From Prevotella sp. (GTDB lineage: Bacteria; Bacteroidota; Bacteroidia; Bacteroidales; Bacteroidaceae): DNA of 64,000 bases. The stretch lies in assembly GCA_016901395.1 (NCBI GenBank), contig JAEAMQ010000035.1, forward strand, positions 1 through 64,000, given 5' to 3'. Both the position numbers and the translations under genes were made by a program. Shown piece by piece: positions 45,238 to 53,733 of the stretch. Position 1 is the first letter of the stretch; every line of letters starts with the position of its first letter. The notes beneath the pieces were generated by a model. The model worked only from the letters and a program-made list of their open reading frames with translations, was not told where the DNA came from and made no database searches.

Positions 45238-46503
45238 ATGAACATGAAGAAGATATATAATATGTTGTTGGCACTCGGCATGGTGTCGTTCAGCTTTCTC
45301 TCACTGACAAGCTGCAGCGAGGAGGAACCCTTTTCAACAGCAACCGAAGATGACTCGCCACGCATCCTCGATCCCATTTTCCAAGATAGGATCAATGGTG
45401 AGCTACCCGTTGTGGCGAATATCAACCGCACAGATACGTTCGCGATGACACTGACCGTTACCCCCGCCGACTATACTACCGTGACATGGTATATCGACGG
45501 GCAGGAGGTGGCGACCGGAACGGAAATCAAGCGACTGCTTCCCGCAGGCAGTTATCCCATGAAAGTGGTGGCCTCCACAGCCGCAGGCAAGTCGACTTAT
45601 CGTGAGGGCATCGTAAGAGTAAATCCCATCGACGGCGACCCCTGGTCTTCCGGCGTCGGTTTCGAGCGCATCGTGGCACCGGGAACACAAGCCGTAATCT
45701 ATGGGGAAAACCTCAGCAAGGTAATAAGTCTGAGTATAGGAGAACACAACGTCACAGACATTCAATATGATGCCGGCACGGAAAGCCTGCGATATACCGT
45801 TCCCTCTGACATGACACCGGGCGATTACCGCCTCACTTTGATGGATAGCGAAGGCCATTCTTATGGTGCCGATAAGGTGAAAGTGACTGACGAGGCCCTC
45901 GTCACGGCCGGTGCCTCTCGTGCCAACGCCAATGCGGCGTGGACCCTCAGCGGTGTCAACCTCGACCAGATAGCCTCGCTTTCCTTGGGAGGGCAGACCG
46001 TAACCACATTCATCAGTCTGTCGACTACGGAGATTACTGTCACTTGTCCCGCACTCTCCGACGGCAACTACACCCTCACAGGCAAGACCAAAGACGGTAA
46101 AGACGTGATTTTCTTTGTCAATGGCACCACTGCAGTAGAACAGACCGTGGCTGTCACTTCGGAGACAACACTGTGGGAAGGACACCACTATGTATCTTGG
46201 GATTTGCCCGACGAAAGTCCCAACAAGAAATTCGACCTGGTGGAAAAAGACCGTTTTGCCACCATCACTGCAGGCTCTACGTTGCGTATCTACTACTCGC
46301 TCAAGGCCGATGATGCCTATCATCAGATGCAAACCGTGACAGGATGGTGGACTTTACTTCCCGGAACAGATAAGCAAGACCTGATGTCGGATGGCGTACT
46401 TTCCCTTGTTCTCACCCAGCCCATGCTCGACCTGATACAGGCTCAGGATGGCTTCCTCGTGGTGGGACATGGCTATTACGTAGACCGAGTGAGCATTCAG
46501 TAA
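45238..46503 (+). CDS. Surface lipoprotein with IPT/TIG-like domains (SusE/SGBP position)
   Basis: About 421 aa with lipobox LTSC. An N-terminal PKD-like domain (VTWYIDGQEVATGT) is followed by two IPT/TIG-like domains (ERIVAPGTQAVIYGENLSKV and AAWTLSGVNLDQIASLSLGG). The C-terminal beta-rich domain carries exposed-type aromatics (HHYVSWDLP, TGWWTLLPG). In this position such proteins usually bind glycan at the cell surface. The specificity is unknown. Part of the susC-susD-SGBP-GH3 run. Confidence 0.8.
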   Translation: MNMKKIYNMLLALGMVSFSFLSLTSCSEEEPFSTATEDDSPRILDPIFQDRINGELPVVANINRTDTFAMTLTVTPADYTTVTWYIDGQEVATGTEIKRLLPAGSYPMKVVASTAAGKSTYREGIVRVNPIDGDPWSSGVGFERIVAPGTQAVIYGENLSKVISLSIGEHNVTDIQYDAGTESLRYTVPSDMTPGDYRLTLMDSEGHSYGADKVKVTDEALVTAGASRANANAAWTLSGVNLDQIASLSLGGQTVTTFISLSTTEITVTCPALSDGNYTLTGKTKDGKDVIFFVNGTTAVEQTVAVTSETTLWEGHHYVSWDLPDESPNKKFDLVEKDRFATITAGSTLRIYYSLKADDAYHQMQTVTGWWTLLPGTDKQDLMSDGVLSLVLTQPMLDLIQAQDGFLVVGHGYYVDRVSIQ

Positions 46504-46576
46504 TTTCATGGGGTAGCGGAGTGTTGCCCCACGACTCTTCTTCGAACCCTGCCAGAAAATCAACAAAATAAAAAAT

Positions 46577-48910
46577 ATGATGCAAACATTCAAGAAAAAG
46601 GTGGCGGCCATGATGGTCCTCACCTTATCCTCAGTATGCACTTACGCCGGAGAAACAGTTATCCCACATGATGCCAAACTGGAATTGCAAGTAGAGAAAA
46701 CCCTCAACAGCCTGACGCTGGAACAGAAAATCGGACAGATGGTGGAGTTGGTGGTCGACCTTTTCGGTGGAAACGACAAGAACGGCATATTTCAAATCGA
46801 TGAGAAAAAGGCCGACTCGCTCCTCTCACATTATAAGATCGGATCTATCCTCAATGCTCCCAATACCGTGGCCCCTACCGCCGCACAGTGGGAAAGCTAC
46901 ATAGGCACCATCCAGCGCCTGTCGATGAAACGCATCGGCATACCCTGTATCTATGGCCTCGACCAGAACCACGGCTCCACATATACACAGGGTGGCACCC
47001 TCTTTCCGCAGAATATCAACATTGCTGCTACCTTCAACCGTGACATCGCACGCCGTTCGGCCGAGGCCACGGCCTACGAGACGCGTGCCGTGAGCGTGCC
47101 TTGGACCTATAGCCCGACGGTGGATCTCGGTCGCGATGCGCGTTGGCCACGCGTCTGGGAGAATTTCGGCGAGGACAGCTATCTCAATGCAGAGATGGGC
47201 AAGGCAATGGTCAGAGGCTTTCAGGGAGACGACCCCAACCACATAGACCAGTACCACATCGCCGCCACCATGAAGCACTACCTGGGCTACAGCGTGCCCT
47301 GGACAGGCAAAGACCGCACTCCGGCGTATATCTCTCCCGCCGACCTAAGGGGCAAATTCTTCGCTCCTTTTCTGGAGGGGTTGCGCAGCGGTGCTCTTTC
47401 GGTGATGGTCAACTCGGCCTCTGTCAACGGCATGCCCGTGCATGCCAACCGCGAACTGCTCACCACCTGGCTGAAAGAGGATACCGGATGGGACGGCGTG
47501 CTGGTCACAGACTGGGCCGACGTGAACAACCTCTGGCAACGCGAAATGGTGGCCAAGGACAAGAAAGATGCCCTGCGCATAGCTATCAATGCCGGCATCG
47601 ACATGGTGATGGAGCCTTACAGCCCTGATGCCTGTGACCTATTGAAACAACTTGTGGACGAGGGAAAGATTTCAATGAGCCGCATCGACGATGCCGTGCG
47701 CCGTGTGTTACGTATGAAATACCGCCTCGGCCTGTTTGAAAAACCCACCCAGAAGCTCAGGAACTATCCCAAATTCGGGGGTAGGGAGTTTGCCCAGCTG
47801 GCACTGGAAGGGGCTGCCGAGAGCATGGTGCTGCTGAAAAATGAGGGCAACCTGCTGCCACTCACACCCGGAAAGCGCATCCTCCTCACCGGCCCCAATG
47901 CCAACCAGATGCGTTGTCTCGACGGCGGATGGAGCTACACATGGCAAGGGCATCTGGCCGACCAGTTTGCCTCGCAGTATAACACCATCTACGAGGCAAT
48001 GTGCAATCAGTATGGCAAGGACCATGTGGTGCTGAGCCAAGGGGTCACCTACAACGAGAAAGGAAAATACTGGGAGGAGAACCAGCCCGACATCGCCAGT
48101 GCGGTGAAGGCCGCCGAGGGTGTGGACATCATCGTGGCATGTATTGGCGAGAACTCTTATACCGAGACGCCCGGCAATCTGACCGACCTCACGCTGAGCG
48201 AAAACCAGCGCCGACTGGTTAAGGCTCTGGCCCAGACAGGCAAGCCCATCGTGCTTGTCCTGAACGAAGGACGCCCACGGATCATCGCAGATATCGTGCC
48301 ATTGGCACAAGCGGTAATCCACACTTTGGTCCCTGGCAATTATGGTGGCGATGCCCTGGCAAGTCTGATAGCCGGCGAACGCAACTTCTCCGGACGCCTG
48401 CCCTACACCTATCCCAGCGAGATCAACTCGCTCACCAATTATGATTTCAAGAAGAGCGAAGAAGTGGGAACCATGGAAGGAGCCTACGACTACAATGCAA
48501 AGGTCACCCAGCAATGGGGCTTTGGTACCGGATTGAGCTACACTTCTTTTGAGTACGGCAACCTACGTGTGGATAAATCCCATTTCACCCATGCCGACCG
48601 ACTCAACGTGAGCGTTGATGTGACCAACACAGGAAGCAGGGCCGGCAAGGAAAGCGTGTTGCTCTACAGCAGTGATCTCATCGCCACGATGACACCCGAC
48701 GGCCGACGGCTGAGGGCCTTCGACAAAATTGAGCTACAGCCCGGGGAGAGCAAGACTGTCAACCTTCAGCTCCCGGCAAGCGACCTTGCCTTTGTAGGGT
48801 ACGATGGGAAATGGGTGATAGAAGAAGGAGTGTTTAAACTGATGGTGGGCGACCAGACCATTGATGTATTCTGCACGGATACCTATCAGTGGGAAAAAAC
48901 CAATAAATAA
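46577..48910 (+). CDS. Exported GH3 beta-glucosidase
   Basis: A 777-aa protein with a signal peptide (AAMMVLTLSSVCTYAG). The GH3 (alpha/beta)8 domain contains YGLDQNHGSTYTQGGTLFPQ and the nucleophile Asp312 in VLVTDWADV. The second domain includes KRILLTGPNANQ and ENSYTETPGN, and a fibronectin III-like C-terminus follows. It removes terminal beta-linked glucose, or similar residues, from imported oligosaccharides in the periplasm. As the only hydrolase in this PUL it suggests a beta-glucan oligosaccharide target (inference). Confidence 0.93.
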   Translation: MMQTFKKKVAAMMVLTLSSVCTYAGETVIPHDAKLELQVEKTLNSLTLEQKIGQMVELVVDLFGGNDKNGIFQIDEKKADSLLSHYKIGSILNAPNTVAPTAAQWESYIGTIQRLSMKRIGIPCIYGLDQNHGSTYTQGGTLFPQNINIAATFNRDIARRSAEATAYETRAVSVPWTYSPTVDLGRDARWPRVWENFGEDSYLNAEMGKAMVRGFQGDDPNHIDQYHIAATMKHYLGYSVPWTGKDRTPAYISPADLRGKFFAPFLEGLRSGALSVMVNSASVNGMPVHANRELLTTWLKEDTGWDGVLVTDWADVNNLWQREMVAKDKKDALRIAINAGIDMVMEPYSPDACDLLKQLVDEGKISMSRIDDAVRRVLRMKYRLGLFEKPTQKLRNYPKFGGREFAQLALEGAAESMVLLKNEGNLLPLTPGKRILLTGPNANQMRCLDGGWSYTWQGHLADQFASQYNTIYEAMCNQYGKDHVVLSQGVTYNEKGKYWEENQPDIASAVKAAEGVDIIVACIGENSYTETPGNLTDLTLSENQRRLVKALAQTGKPIVLVLNEGRPRIIADIVPLAQAVIHTLVPGNYGGDALASLIAGERNFSGRLPYTYPSEINSLTNYDFKKSEEVGTMEGAYDYNAKVTQQWGFGTGLSYTSFEYGNLRVDKSHFTHADRLNVSVDVTNTGSRAGKESVLLYSSDLIATMTPDGRRLRAFDKIELQPGESKTVNLQLPASDLAFVGYDGKWVIEEGVFKLMVGDQTIDVFCTDTYQWEKTNK

Positions 48911-48949
48911 TGAACATACTACCTCTATTATTTTGCAATATATCCATAA

Positions 48950-48985
48950 GGGGAACTGTGATTGCTCACTGTTCCCTTTTACTTT
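48950..48985 (+). terminator. Terminator of the PUL
   Basis: GGGAACTGTGA pairs with TCACTGTTCCC (one mismatch) around TTGC, followed by CTTTTACTTTTT. 40 bases past the GH3 stop. Confidence 0.75.
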
Positions 48986-49104
48986 TTAACAATCTCCCTT
49001 TGAATGGACAATTCATGTCATAAGTAATGAAAACAGCACGGAGACAGCGAGAACGAATGGAGACCAATGCTGTGAAAATCTCTTCCGCCCGTTTCCTCAC
49101 AGCA

Positions 49105-50028
49105 TCAGGCCATGAGATAATACCCCATTCCCACAACTGTATCTACCCCAAAGAAAAACATATTACGGGCAGTCTCGCCGAGTACACGGTTCAGTTCCTT
49201 GCCACCCCCGATGCGTTTCATGTGGCGGTAGGTGGCGACGTGCATGCTGAGATAATGCGTGACGAGGAGAGCCACAGGCAGATAGTGCTCACTGAAAAAA
49301 AAGACAAAGCTCAACCCCACGGCCAGCACACCTGCCCAAAGATAGAGGCGGCGGCCCCACACAGGCCCCACACGCACGATAAGCGTGCGTTTGCCGTCGC
49401 GCCGGTCGTTGTCGATGTCGCGGTAATTGTTGACCAAGAGCAGCGTGTCGATGACCAGTCCACACGCCAGGGACACCACAAATACCTCCCACGTGACGGT
49501 TCTCGCTTCGGCGGGGAGGCTCAGATAATAGGTGAGGCAGACGGGCACGATGCCAAAAAACACCAGCACGAGCACGTCGCCCAGTCCGAGATAGGACAGG
49601 CGGGTGGTATAGAGAAAGCAGAACAGCACGCACACGGCACCCACAACGACCATCGGCCAACCGCCGATAAACGCCAGCGGCAGTCCCACAACGCACGCCA
49701 GAGCCGTGGTGAAGAGCAGTCCCCACTGCATGGCACGGGGCGTAATCCACCCCATCGAGCACGCGCGTTTGGGCCCGAGGCGGGTCTCCGCATCGTCGTT
49801 GCCACGCTGGAAATCAAAATAATCGTTCACGAAATTGGCGTCGATCTGCATGATAAACGCAAAGAGGAAACAGAGCACGCAGGGCAGCCACGCCATGCGG
49901 CCATCGCTGTCGACCGCTGCCAGCACCGCACCGATCATCACAGGCACCGCGGCTCCGGCAAGTGTCTTGGGCCGGGCAGCCAGCAGCCACGCCCACCACG
50001 AATTGGTTTTAACAAGACTTTCATCCAT
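49105..50028 (-). CDS. menA: 1,4-dihydroxy-2-naphthoate polyprenyltransferase
   Basis: A 307-aa UbiA-family membrane prenyltransferase with eight to nine helices. It attaches the isoprenoid chain to dihydroxynaphthoate in menaquinone synthesis. The two Asp-rich Mg-diphosphate motifs are NDYFDFQRGNDD near residue 75 and NNYRDIDNDRRDGKRT near 205. The ARPKTLAGAAVPV start is typical of MenA. The ATG at 50028 is chosen; a TTG four codons upstream overlaps the -7 box. The transcript should be almost leaderless. Confidence 0.93.
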   Translation of the reverse strand: MDESLVKTNSWWAWLLAARPKTLAGAAVPVMIGAVLAAVDSDGRMAWLPCVLCFLFAFIMQIDANFVNDYFDFQRGNDDAETRLGPKRACSMGWITPRAMQWGLLFTTALACVVGLPLAFIGGWPMVVVGAVCVLFCFLYTTRLSYLGLGDVLVLVFFGIVPVCLTYYLSLPAEARTVTWEVFVVSLACGLVIDTLLLVNNYRDIDNDRRDGKRTLIVRVGPVWGRRLYLWAGVLAVGLSFVFFFSEHYLPVALLVTHYLSMHVATYRHMKRIGGGKELNRVLGETARNMFFFGVDTVVGMGYYLMA

Positions 50029-50034
50029 AATCAC

Positions 50035-50068
50035 TTGCAAAAATAAACATTATTTACTATATTTGCAA
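50035..50068. promoter_or_regulatory. Symmetric divergent promoter of menA and the HD gene
   Basis: Plus strand: TTG (50035-50037), 20 bases, TATATTTG (50058-50065). Minus strand: TTG (50066-50068), 20 bases, TATTTTTG (50038-50045). Each -33 abuts the other promoter's -7 box, so the two face each other over the same 34 bp, bounded by TTGCAAA and TTTGCAA. Confidence 0.7.
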
Positions 50069-50097
50069 GGATAAATCACGAATAAACAGACCCCAAC

Positions 50098-50754
50098 ATG
50101 GAAGTTAGTCTCGACTTAATGTCATTCATCGAAACATCAATTCTCCCTAAATACAACAACTTTGGAAGGTCCCACGGACTGAACCATGTGCAGCGTGTCA
50201 TCGCTAATTCATTAGTGCTCTCACGACAGTTAGGCACCGACATCAACATGGTCTATGCCATCGCTGCCTACCACGATCTCGGCATGAGCGGGCCACGTGC
50301 CATCCATCACATCACGAGTGGCAAGATTCTCGTGGCCGATCAGCGACTGAGGAAATGGTTTTCGCCCGAACAGATCAAGATTATGAAGGAGGCCGTGGAG
50401 GACCATCGGGCCTCGGCGGCCCACGAACCGCGTAGCATCTACGGCAAGATCGTGGCCGAGGCCGACCGCGACCTGCAACCCGACGTGGTGTTCTCGCGTG
50501 CCATCGAGTATGGTGTGGAGCACTATCCCGAACTCGACCGCGAGGGCCAATGGGCGCGCTTTGCCCAGCACATGGAGGAGAAATACAGTACCAACGGCTA
50601 CATCAAGCTCTGGATTCCCAACTCCCCCAACGAGAAATATATCAAGACCGTGCGTGAGATCATTGCCGACGCTCCCCGCCTCCGCACCGTCTTCGACGAA
50701 ATCTATCCCCGCGTCCTCGAGGAAAAGGAAAATAATGAGGAGATGAGAAGTTAA
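50098..50754 (+). CDS. HD-domain phosphohydrolase
   Basis: A 218-aa cytoplasmic protein with the HD pattern: HGLNHVQRV near residue 26-34, the HD pair in AAYHDLGMSG (His59-Asp60), and a downstream EDHRAS. HD enzymes are metal-dependent phosphohydrolases acting on nucleotides or similar compounds. The substrate here is unknown. The last residues (EEMRS) and the stop codon lie in the first unit of the GTTAAGAAG repeat run, so the repeat may have set the C-terminus. It is divergent from menA with an overlapping promoter. Confidence 0.85.
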   Translation: MEVSLDLMSFIETSILPKYNNFGRSHGLNHVQRVIANSLVLSRQLGTDINMVYAIAAYHDLGMSGPRAIHHITSGKILVADQRLRKWFSPEQIKIMKEAVEDHRASAAHEPRSIYGKIVAEADRDLQPDVVFSRAIEYGVEHYPELDREGQWARFAQHMEEKYSTNGYIKLWIPNSPNEKYIKTVREIIADAPRLRTVFDEIYPRVLEEKENNEEMRS

Positions 50755-51025
50755 GAAGTTAAAGAAGTTAAAGGAGTTAAAGAAGTTAAAGAAGTTAAGA
50801 CAAATGTCTGTCTGATGCTCCAACGGTAAACAAACTAATGTCTTAACTTCCTAACTTCATTACTTCTTAACTTCTCCCCCATCACCCCCCAAGCTATTGT
50901 CTTAACTCCTTAACTCCATAACTTCTTAACTCCCCCAATCACCCCCCCAAGCTATTGTCTTAACTTCTTAACTTCATAACTTCTTAACTCCCCCAAACAA
51001 CATTTGTCTTAACTCCCCAACTCCC
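50745..51025. repeat. GTTAAGAAG-type repeat block
   Basis: 50745-50800 is a run of 9-base AAGAAGTTA units. Then come four copies, in the opposite sense, of a block starting TGTCTTAACT (50839, 50898, 50956, 51005), about 58 bases apart, each made of CTTAACTTC-like words. The outer ends form the inverted pair GTTAAGACAAATG/CATTTGTCTTAAC. A related, more worn copy lies at 62411-62549. Confidence 0.8.
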
Positions 51026-51032
51026 CACAATC

Positions 51033-52142
51033 ATGCTCACAACCATCGTTTTCGATTTCGGCGGCGTGCTCGTCGAATACAATTTCCGCCGGTTTTTCTC
51101 CCACATCTTAGGCTCGGAGGAGCAAGGCGAATTTTTCCTGAAGAATGTCTTTCCCGCGGAAGTCAATGCCGACATGGACCGCGGCGAACACGAACCACGC
51201 TACTTCATCGAACAGCAACAGCGACTCTGGCCCGACTATCGGCAGGCGCTGGACGTGTTTTTCACACGCTATACCGACATTTTCACCCGTGAGCCCGACG
51301 GCATGCGGCAGCTGATGATCGACCTCAAGGCCCGCGGCTACCGCCTCTTGGGACTTTCTAACTGGTCGTCGAAGGTCTACGAGGTGATGAAGAAGTTTGA
51401 CATCTTCGAGCTTCTCGACGGCTACCTGCTGTCCAAAGATGTGCATCAGCTGAAACCCGAACCTGAGATATACCATAGTTTTCTGAGAAAGTTTAATGTG
51501 AAAGCAGAGGAATGTGTGTTTATCGATGACAAGCCCGAGAATATTGTCGGCGCATACCGCATAGGCATGTATGGCATCACGTTCCGCTCCACAGCCCAAC
51601 TCGTGCACGAACTGGAGCCATTGTTGCTGCCCTACACCTTCACCCCGGCGCAGCCGCAGGACGAGGAGGCGATATGGTCTATCGTGCATCGTGCGGCAAT
51701 GGACATGGTGTCGCGTGGCCGCCATCAGTGGGACGACAACTATCCGCAGCGCGATTTCGTAGCCCGCGACATCCGTCAGGGCAACGGCTACGTGCTTCGG
51801 CTGGACGGAAACATCGTGGGCTACACCGCCGTGACGTTTGACGGCGAGCCGTCTTACAACCAGCTCGACGGACAATGGCTCACCTCCGGTCCCTACGCCA
51901 CCATCCATCGCACCGCCATCGATCTCGCTCATCGCGGGCGCGGACTATCGCGGCTGCTGTTCATCGAGGCCGAACGCCTGAGCCGTCAGCACCGCATGCC
52001 CAGCGTAAGGATAGACACCAACTATGACAATGTGGAGATGTTACACCTCGTCGATAGCCTTGGCTACAAGCGTTGCGGGCTCTGCTACTATGACCATGGG
52101 GACGAAAAGGTGGAGCGCATCGCCTTCGAGAAAGTACTCTAA
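51033..52142 (+). CDS. HAD hydrolase fused to a GNAT acetyltransferase
   Basis: A 369-aa cytoplasmic fusion. Residues 1-195 are a HAD phosphatase: DFGGVLVEYN with nucleophile Asp8, LGLSNWSSKV, KPEPEIYH and FIDDKPENI. Residues about 200-369 are a GNAT domain with the acetyl-CoA loop LAHRGRGLSRLLF near residue 296 and the end DSLGYKRCGLCYY. Joining dephosphorylation and acetylation in one chain suggests consecutive steps on one substrate or damage/proofreading chemistry (inference). No break or frameshift at the junction. It starts directly after the repeat block. Confidence 0.88.
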   Translation: MLTTIVFDFGGVLVEYNFRRFFSHILGSEEQGEFFLKNVFPAEVNADMDRGEHEPRYFIEQQQRLWPDYRQALDVFFTRYTDIFTREPDGMRQLMIDLKARGYRLLGLSNWSSKVYEVMKKFDIFELLDGYLLSKDVHQLKPEPEIYHSFLRKFNVKAEECVFIDDKPENIVGAYRIGMYGITFRSTAQLVHELEPLLLPYTFTPAQPQDEEAIWSIVHRAAMDMVSRGRHQWDDNYPQRDFVARDIRQGNGYVLRLDGNIVGYTAVTFDGEPSYNQLDGQWLTSGPYATIHRTAIDLAHRGRGLSRLLFIEAERLSRQHRMPSVRIDTNYDNVEMLHLVDSLGYKRCGLCYYDHGDEKVERIAFEKVL

Positions 52143-52304
52143 GCATGCTGAATGTCCGGAACAGGCATCGATACAGCTGACAACTTCTGATGAGATGCCA
52201 TACACCCCTACTCTGGAAATTGTCCCATTCGTTAGCGTGATATGATGCCAGACTCTTAATGGCATTTCAGTAATTTCACTACGACAAGGCACAGACCATT
52301 TGAA

Positions 52305-53261
52305 TTACCCCACACTCAGCGGAGCCTTGATGACGGGGTCGGAATGATAGTTTTCGATGATGAAATCGTCATATTGGAAATCGTCGATGCTGCTGATTTG
52401 TCGGGCAAAGCGTAGCGTGGGCAGGGTGTCGCTGCCTTGGCGCGACAGTTGTTCGTGGACGGCAGCAGCATGATTTTCATAGAGATGCACGTCACCGCCC
52501 ACCCAAATCAGTTCGCCAACATCAAGCTGGCAGACCTCGGCAATCATGTGGGTGAGCAAGGCGGCGGAAGCGATGTTATAAACCGTGCCGAGGAAATAAT
52601 CCTGCGAGCGGCACTCCACCATGCAACTCAGCGCGCCGTCGTTGACATAAAACTGATACAGGATGTGGCAGGGATACAGCGCCGCGCTGCCCGCCGTGGC
52701 AGGATTGTAGCAGGTGAGCAGTATTCTGCGCGACTGCGGGTCCTGGCGTATGGTCTGAATGACGTAATCTATCTGGTCGAACGTGCCGTCGAAGTTGCGC
52801 CAGTTCTTGCCGTACATCTCGCCCAAGTCGCCAAAACGATAGGTATCGCCCGACGGGGATTCGCTGCCTGAAGACTTCAGATACAGCGTTTTCCGGTCCA
52901 AAACCGCCTGTACGAAATCTTCTTTGGACAGTATCTCGATGGGCTGTCCGGCGATGTCCGTTTCATCATGGTGGCCCACAATCTCACGATAATACCGATA
53001 AGCGTCGTCGGTCCAGATATTCACCTGATGCTCTACGAGGTATTTGATATTGGTGCTGCCGCTGATAAACCACAGCAACTCATGGATGATACCTTTGGTA
53101 AACACCTTCTTTGTCGTGAGCAGAGGGAAACCTTCCTTGAGGTTAAAGCGCATCTGTCGGCCAAACACCGACCTCACCCTGCCGCTCCGCGTGTCCTTCC
53201 GTGCCCCGTTTTCCCATATTTCCCTCATCAAATCGAGGTATTGCCTATCTGTATTATTCAT
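52305..53261 (-). CDS. thyA: Divergent thymidylate synthase
   Basis: A ThyA-fold protein of 318 aa, longer than the usual ~264. It methylates dUMP to dTMP with methylenetetrahydrofolate if it acts like the family. The catalytic Cys198 is present but in LYPCHILYQFYV rather than LPPCH. The dUMP-binding segment is CRSQDYFLGTVYNIAS instead of QRS-D-FLG-PFNIAS. The phosphate-binding TRSG, the SRR pair, the dUMP-selecting Asn and the final DVHLYENH are kept. This looks like a phage-like or specialised branch. No dihydrofolate reductase gene is adjacent, unlike many thyA loci. Confidence 0.85.
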   Translation of the reverse strand: MNNTDRQYLDLMREIWENGARKDTRSGRVRSVFGRQMRFNLKEGFPLLTTKKVFTKGIIHELLWFISGSTNIKYLVEHQVNIWTDDAYRYYREIVGHHDETDIAGQPIEILSKEDFVQAVLDRKTLYLKSSGSESPSGDTYRFGDLGEMYGKNWRNFDGTFDQIDYVIQTIRQDPQSRRILLTCYNPATAGSAALYPCHILYQFYVNDGALSCMVECRSQDYFLGTVYNIASAALLTHMIAEVCQLDVGELIWVGGDVHLYENHAAAVHEQLSRQGSDTLPTLRFARQISSIDDFQYDDFIIENYHSDPVIKAPLSVG

Positions 53262-53733
53262 TTCTTTAAAAGATTTGTTCGTTTATTTCATCATCCAAAA
53301 AATGCGTTTCCGTCATATTCATCACTTGGAGGAGATAGCTCCTGCATGGCAAAAACATATCTGCAAATATGGCACATAAAATCGAGAAATAAACAAACAT
53401 TAATAAAAGATAATGAAATTTTAATTTTATTTGTCTTCTGTAAGGCTGGATGACCATTGGGGTTATCATCTGGTTCAAGCAGAATCTGATGGCGAAGAGA
53501 CTCGTTGTGCAGCAGGGCAGAAAGGACCAGCGAGCATTAAAGACTTTTTCACTATTTTTAGGTATTGCACAGCGAGAAGAATGTCCATACCTTTGCAAGC
53601 GATTTAAGGTAAAGGCAACGGATAAGCGAGAAACAGTCATTGCTCATAACTTCCCCGCGAAGCGCTGAGCCCGACGTATAACTACTCCTTATGGTACCAC
53701 AATTATTACCTCTTTTAAGGCAATAAGAGCGAT
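53262..53733. other. Gap before the xus-like operon
   Basis: 472 bases. It holds the operon promoter (53565-53595) and a leader of about 130 bases. Open frames of 72-124 codons on either strand show no recognisable domain; they may be remnants or chance. Confidence 0.5.
53565..53595 (+). promoter_or_regulatory. Promoter of the TonB receptor-DUF4374 operon
   Basis: TTG (53565-53567), 20 bases, TACCTTTG (53588-53595). The transcript would have a leader of about 130 bases. No Fur box was recognised by eye. Confidence 0.65.

Noticed and set aside
49027..50046. 339-codon plus-strand open frame
   Set aside because: Antisense to menA, which has both Asp-rich motifs.
50745..51025. CRISPR array from the TGTCTTAAC blocks
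   Set aside because: The sequence between repeats is itself repetitive, spacing varies, and no cas genes are nearby.
53266..53640. 124-codon minus-strand open frame as a gene
   Set aside because: It overlaps the promoter of the TonB receptor operon and shows no family features.
53596..53733. Riboswitch (for example cobalamin) in the TonB receptor leader
   Set aside because: No cobalamin-box-like sequence could be recognised, and the receptor's DUF4374 partners point to siderophores rather than B12.
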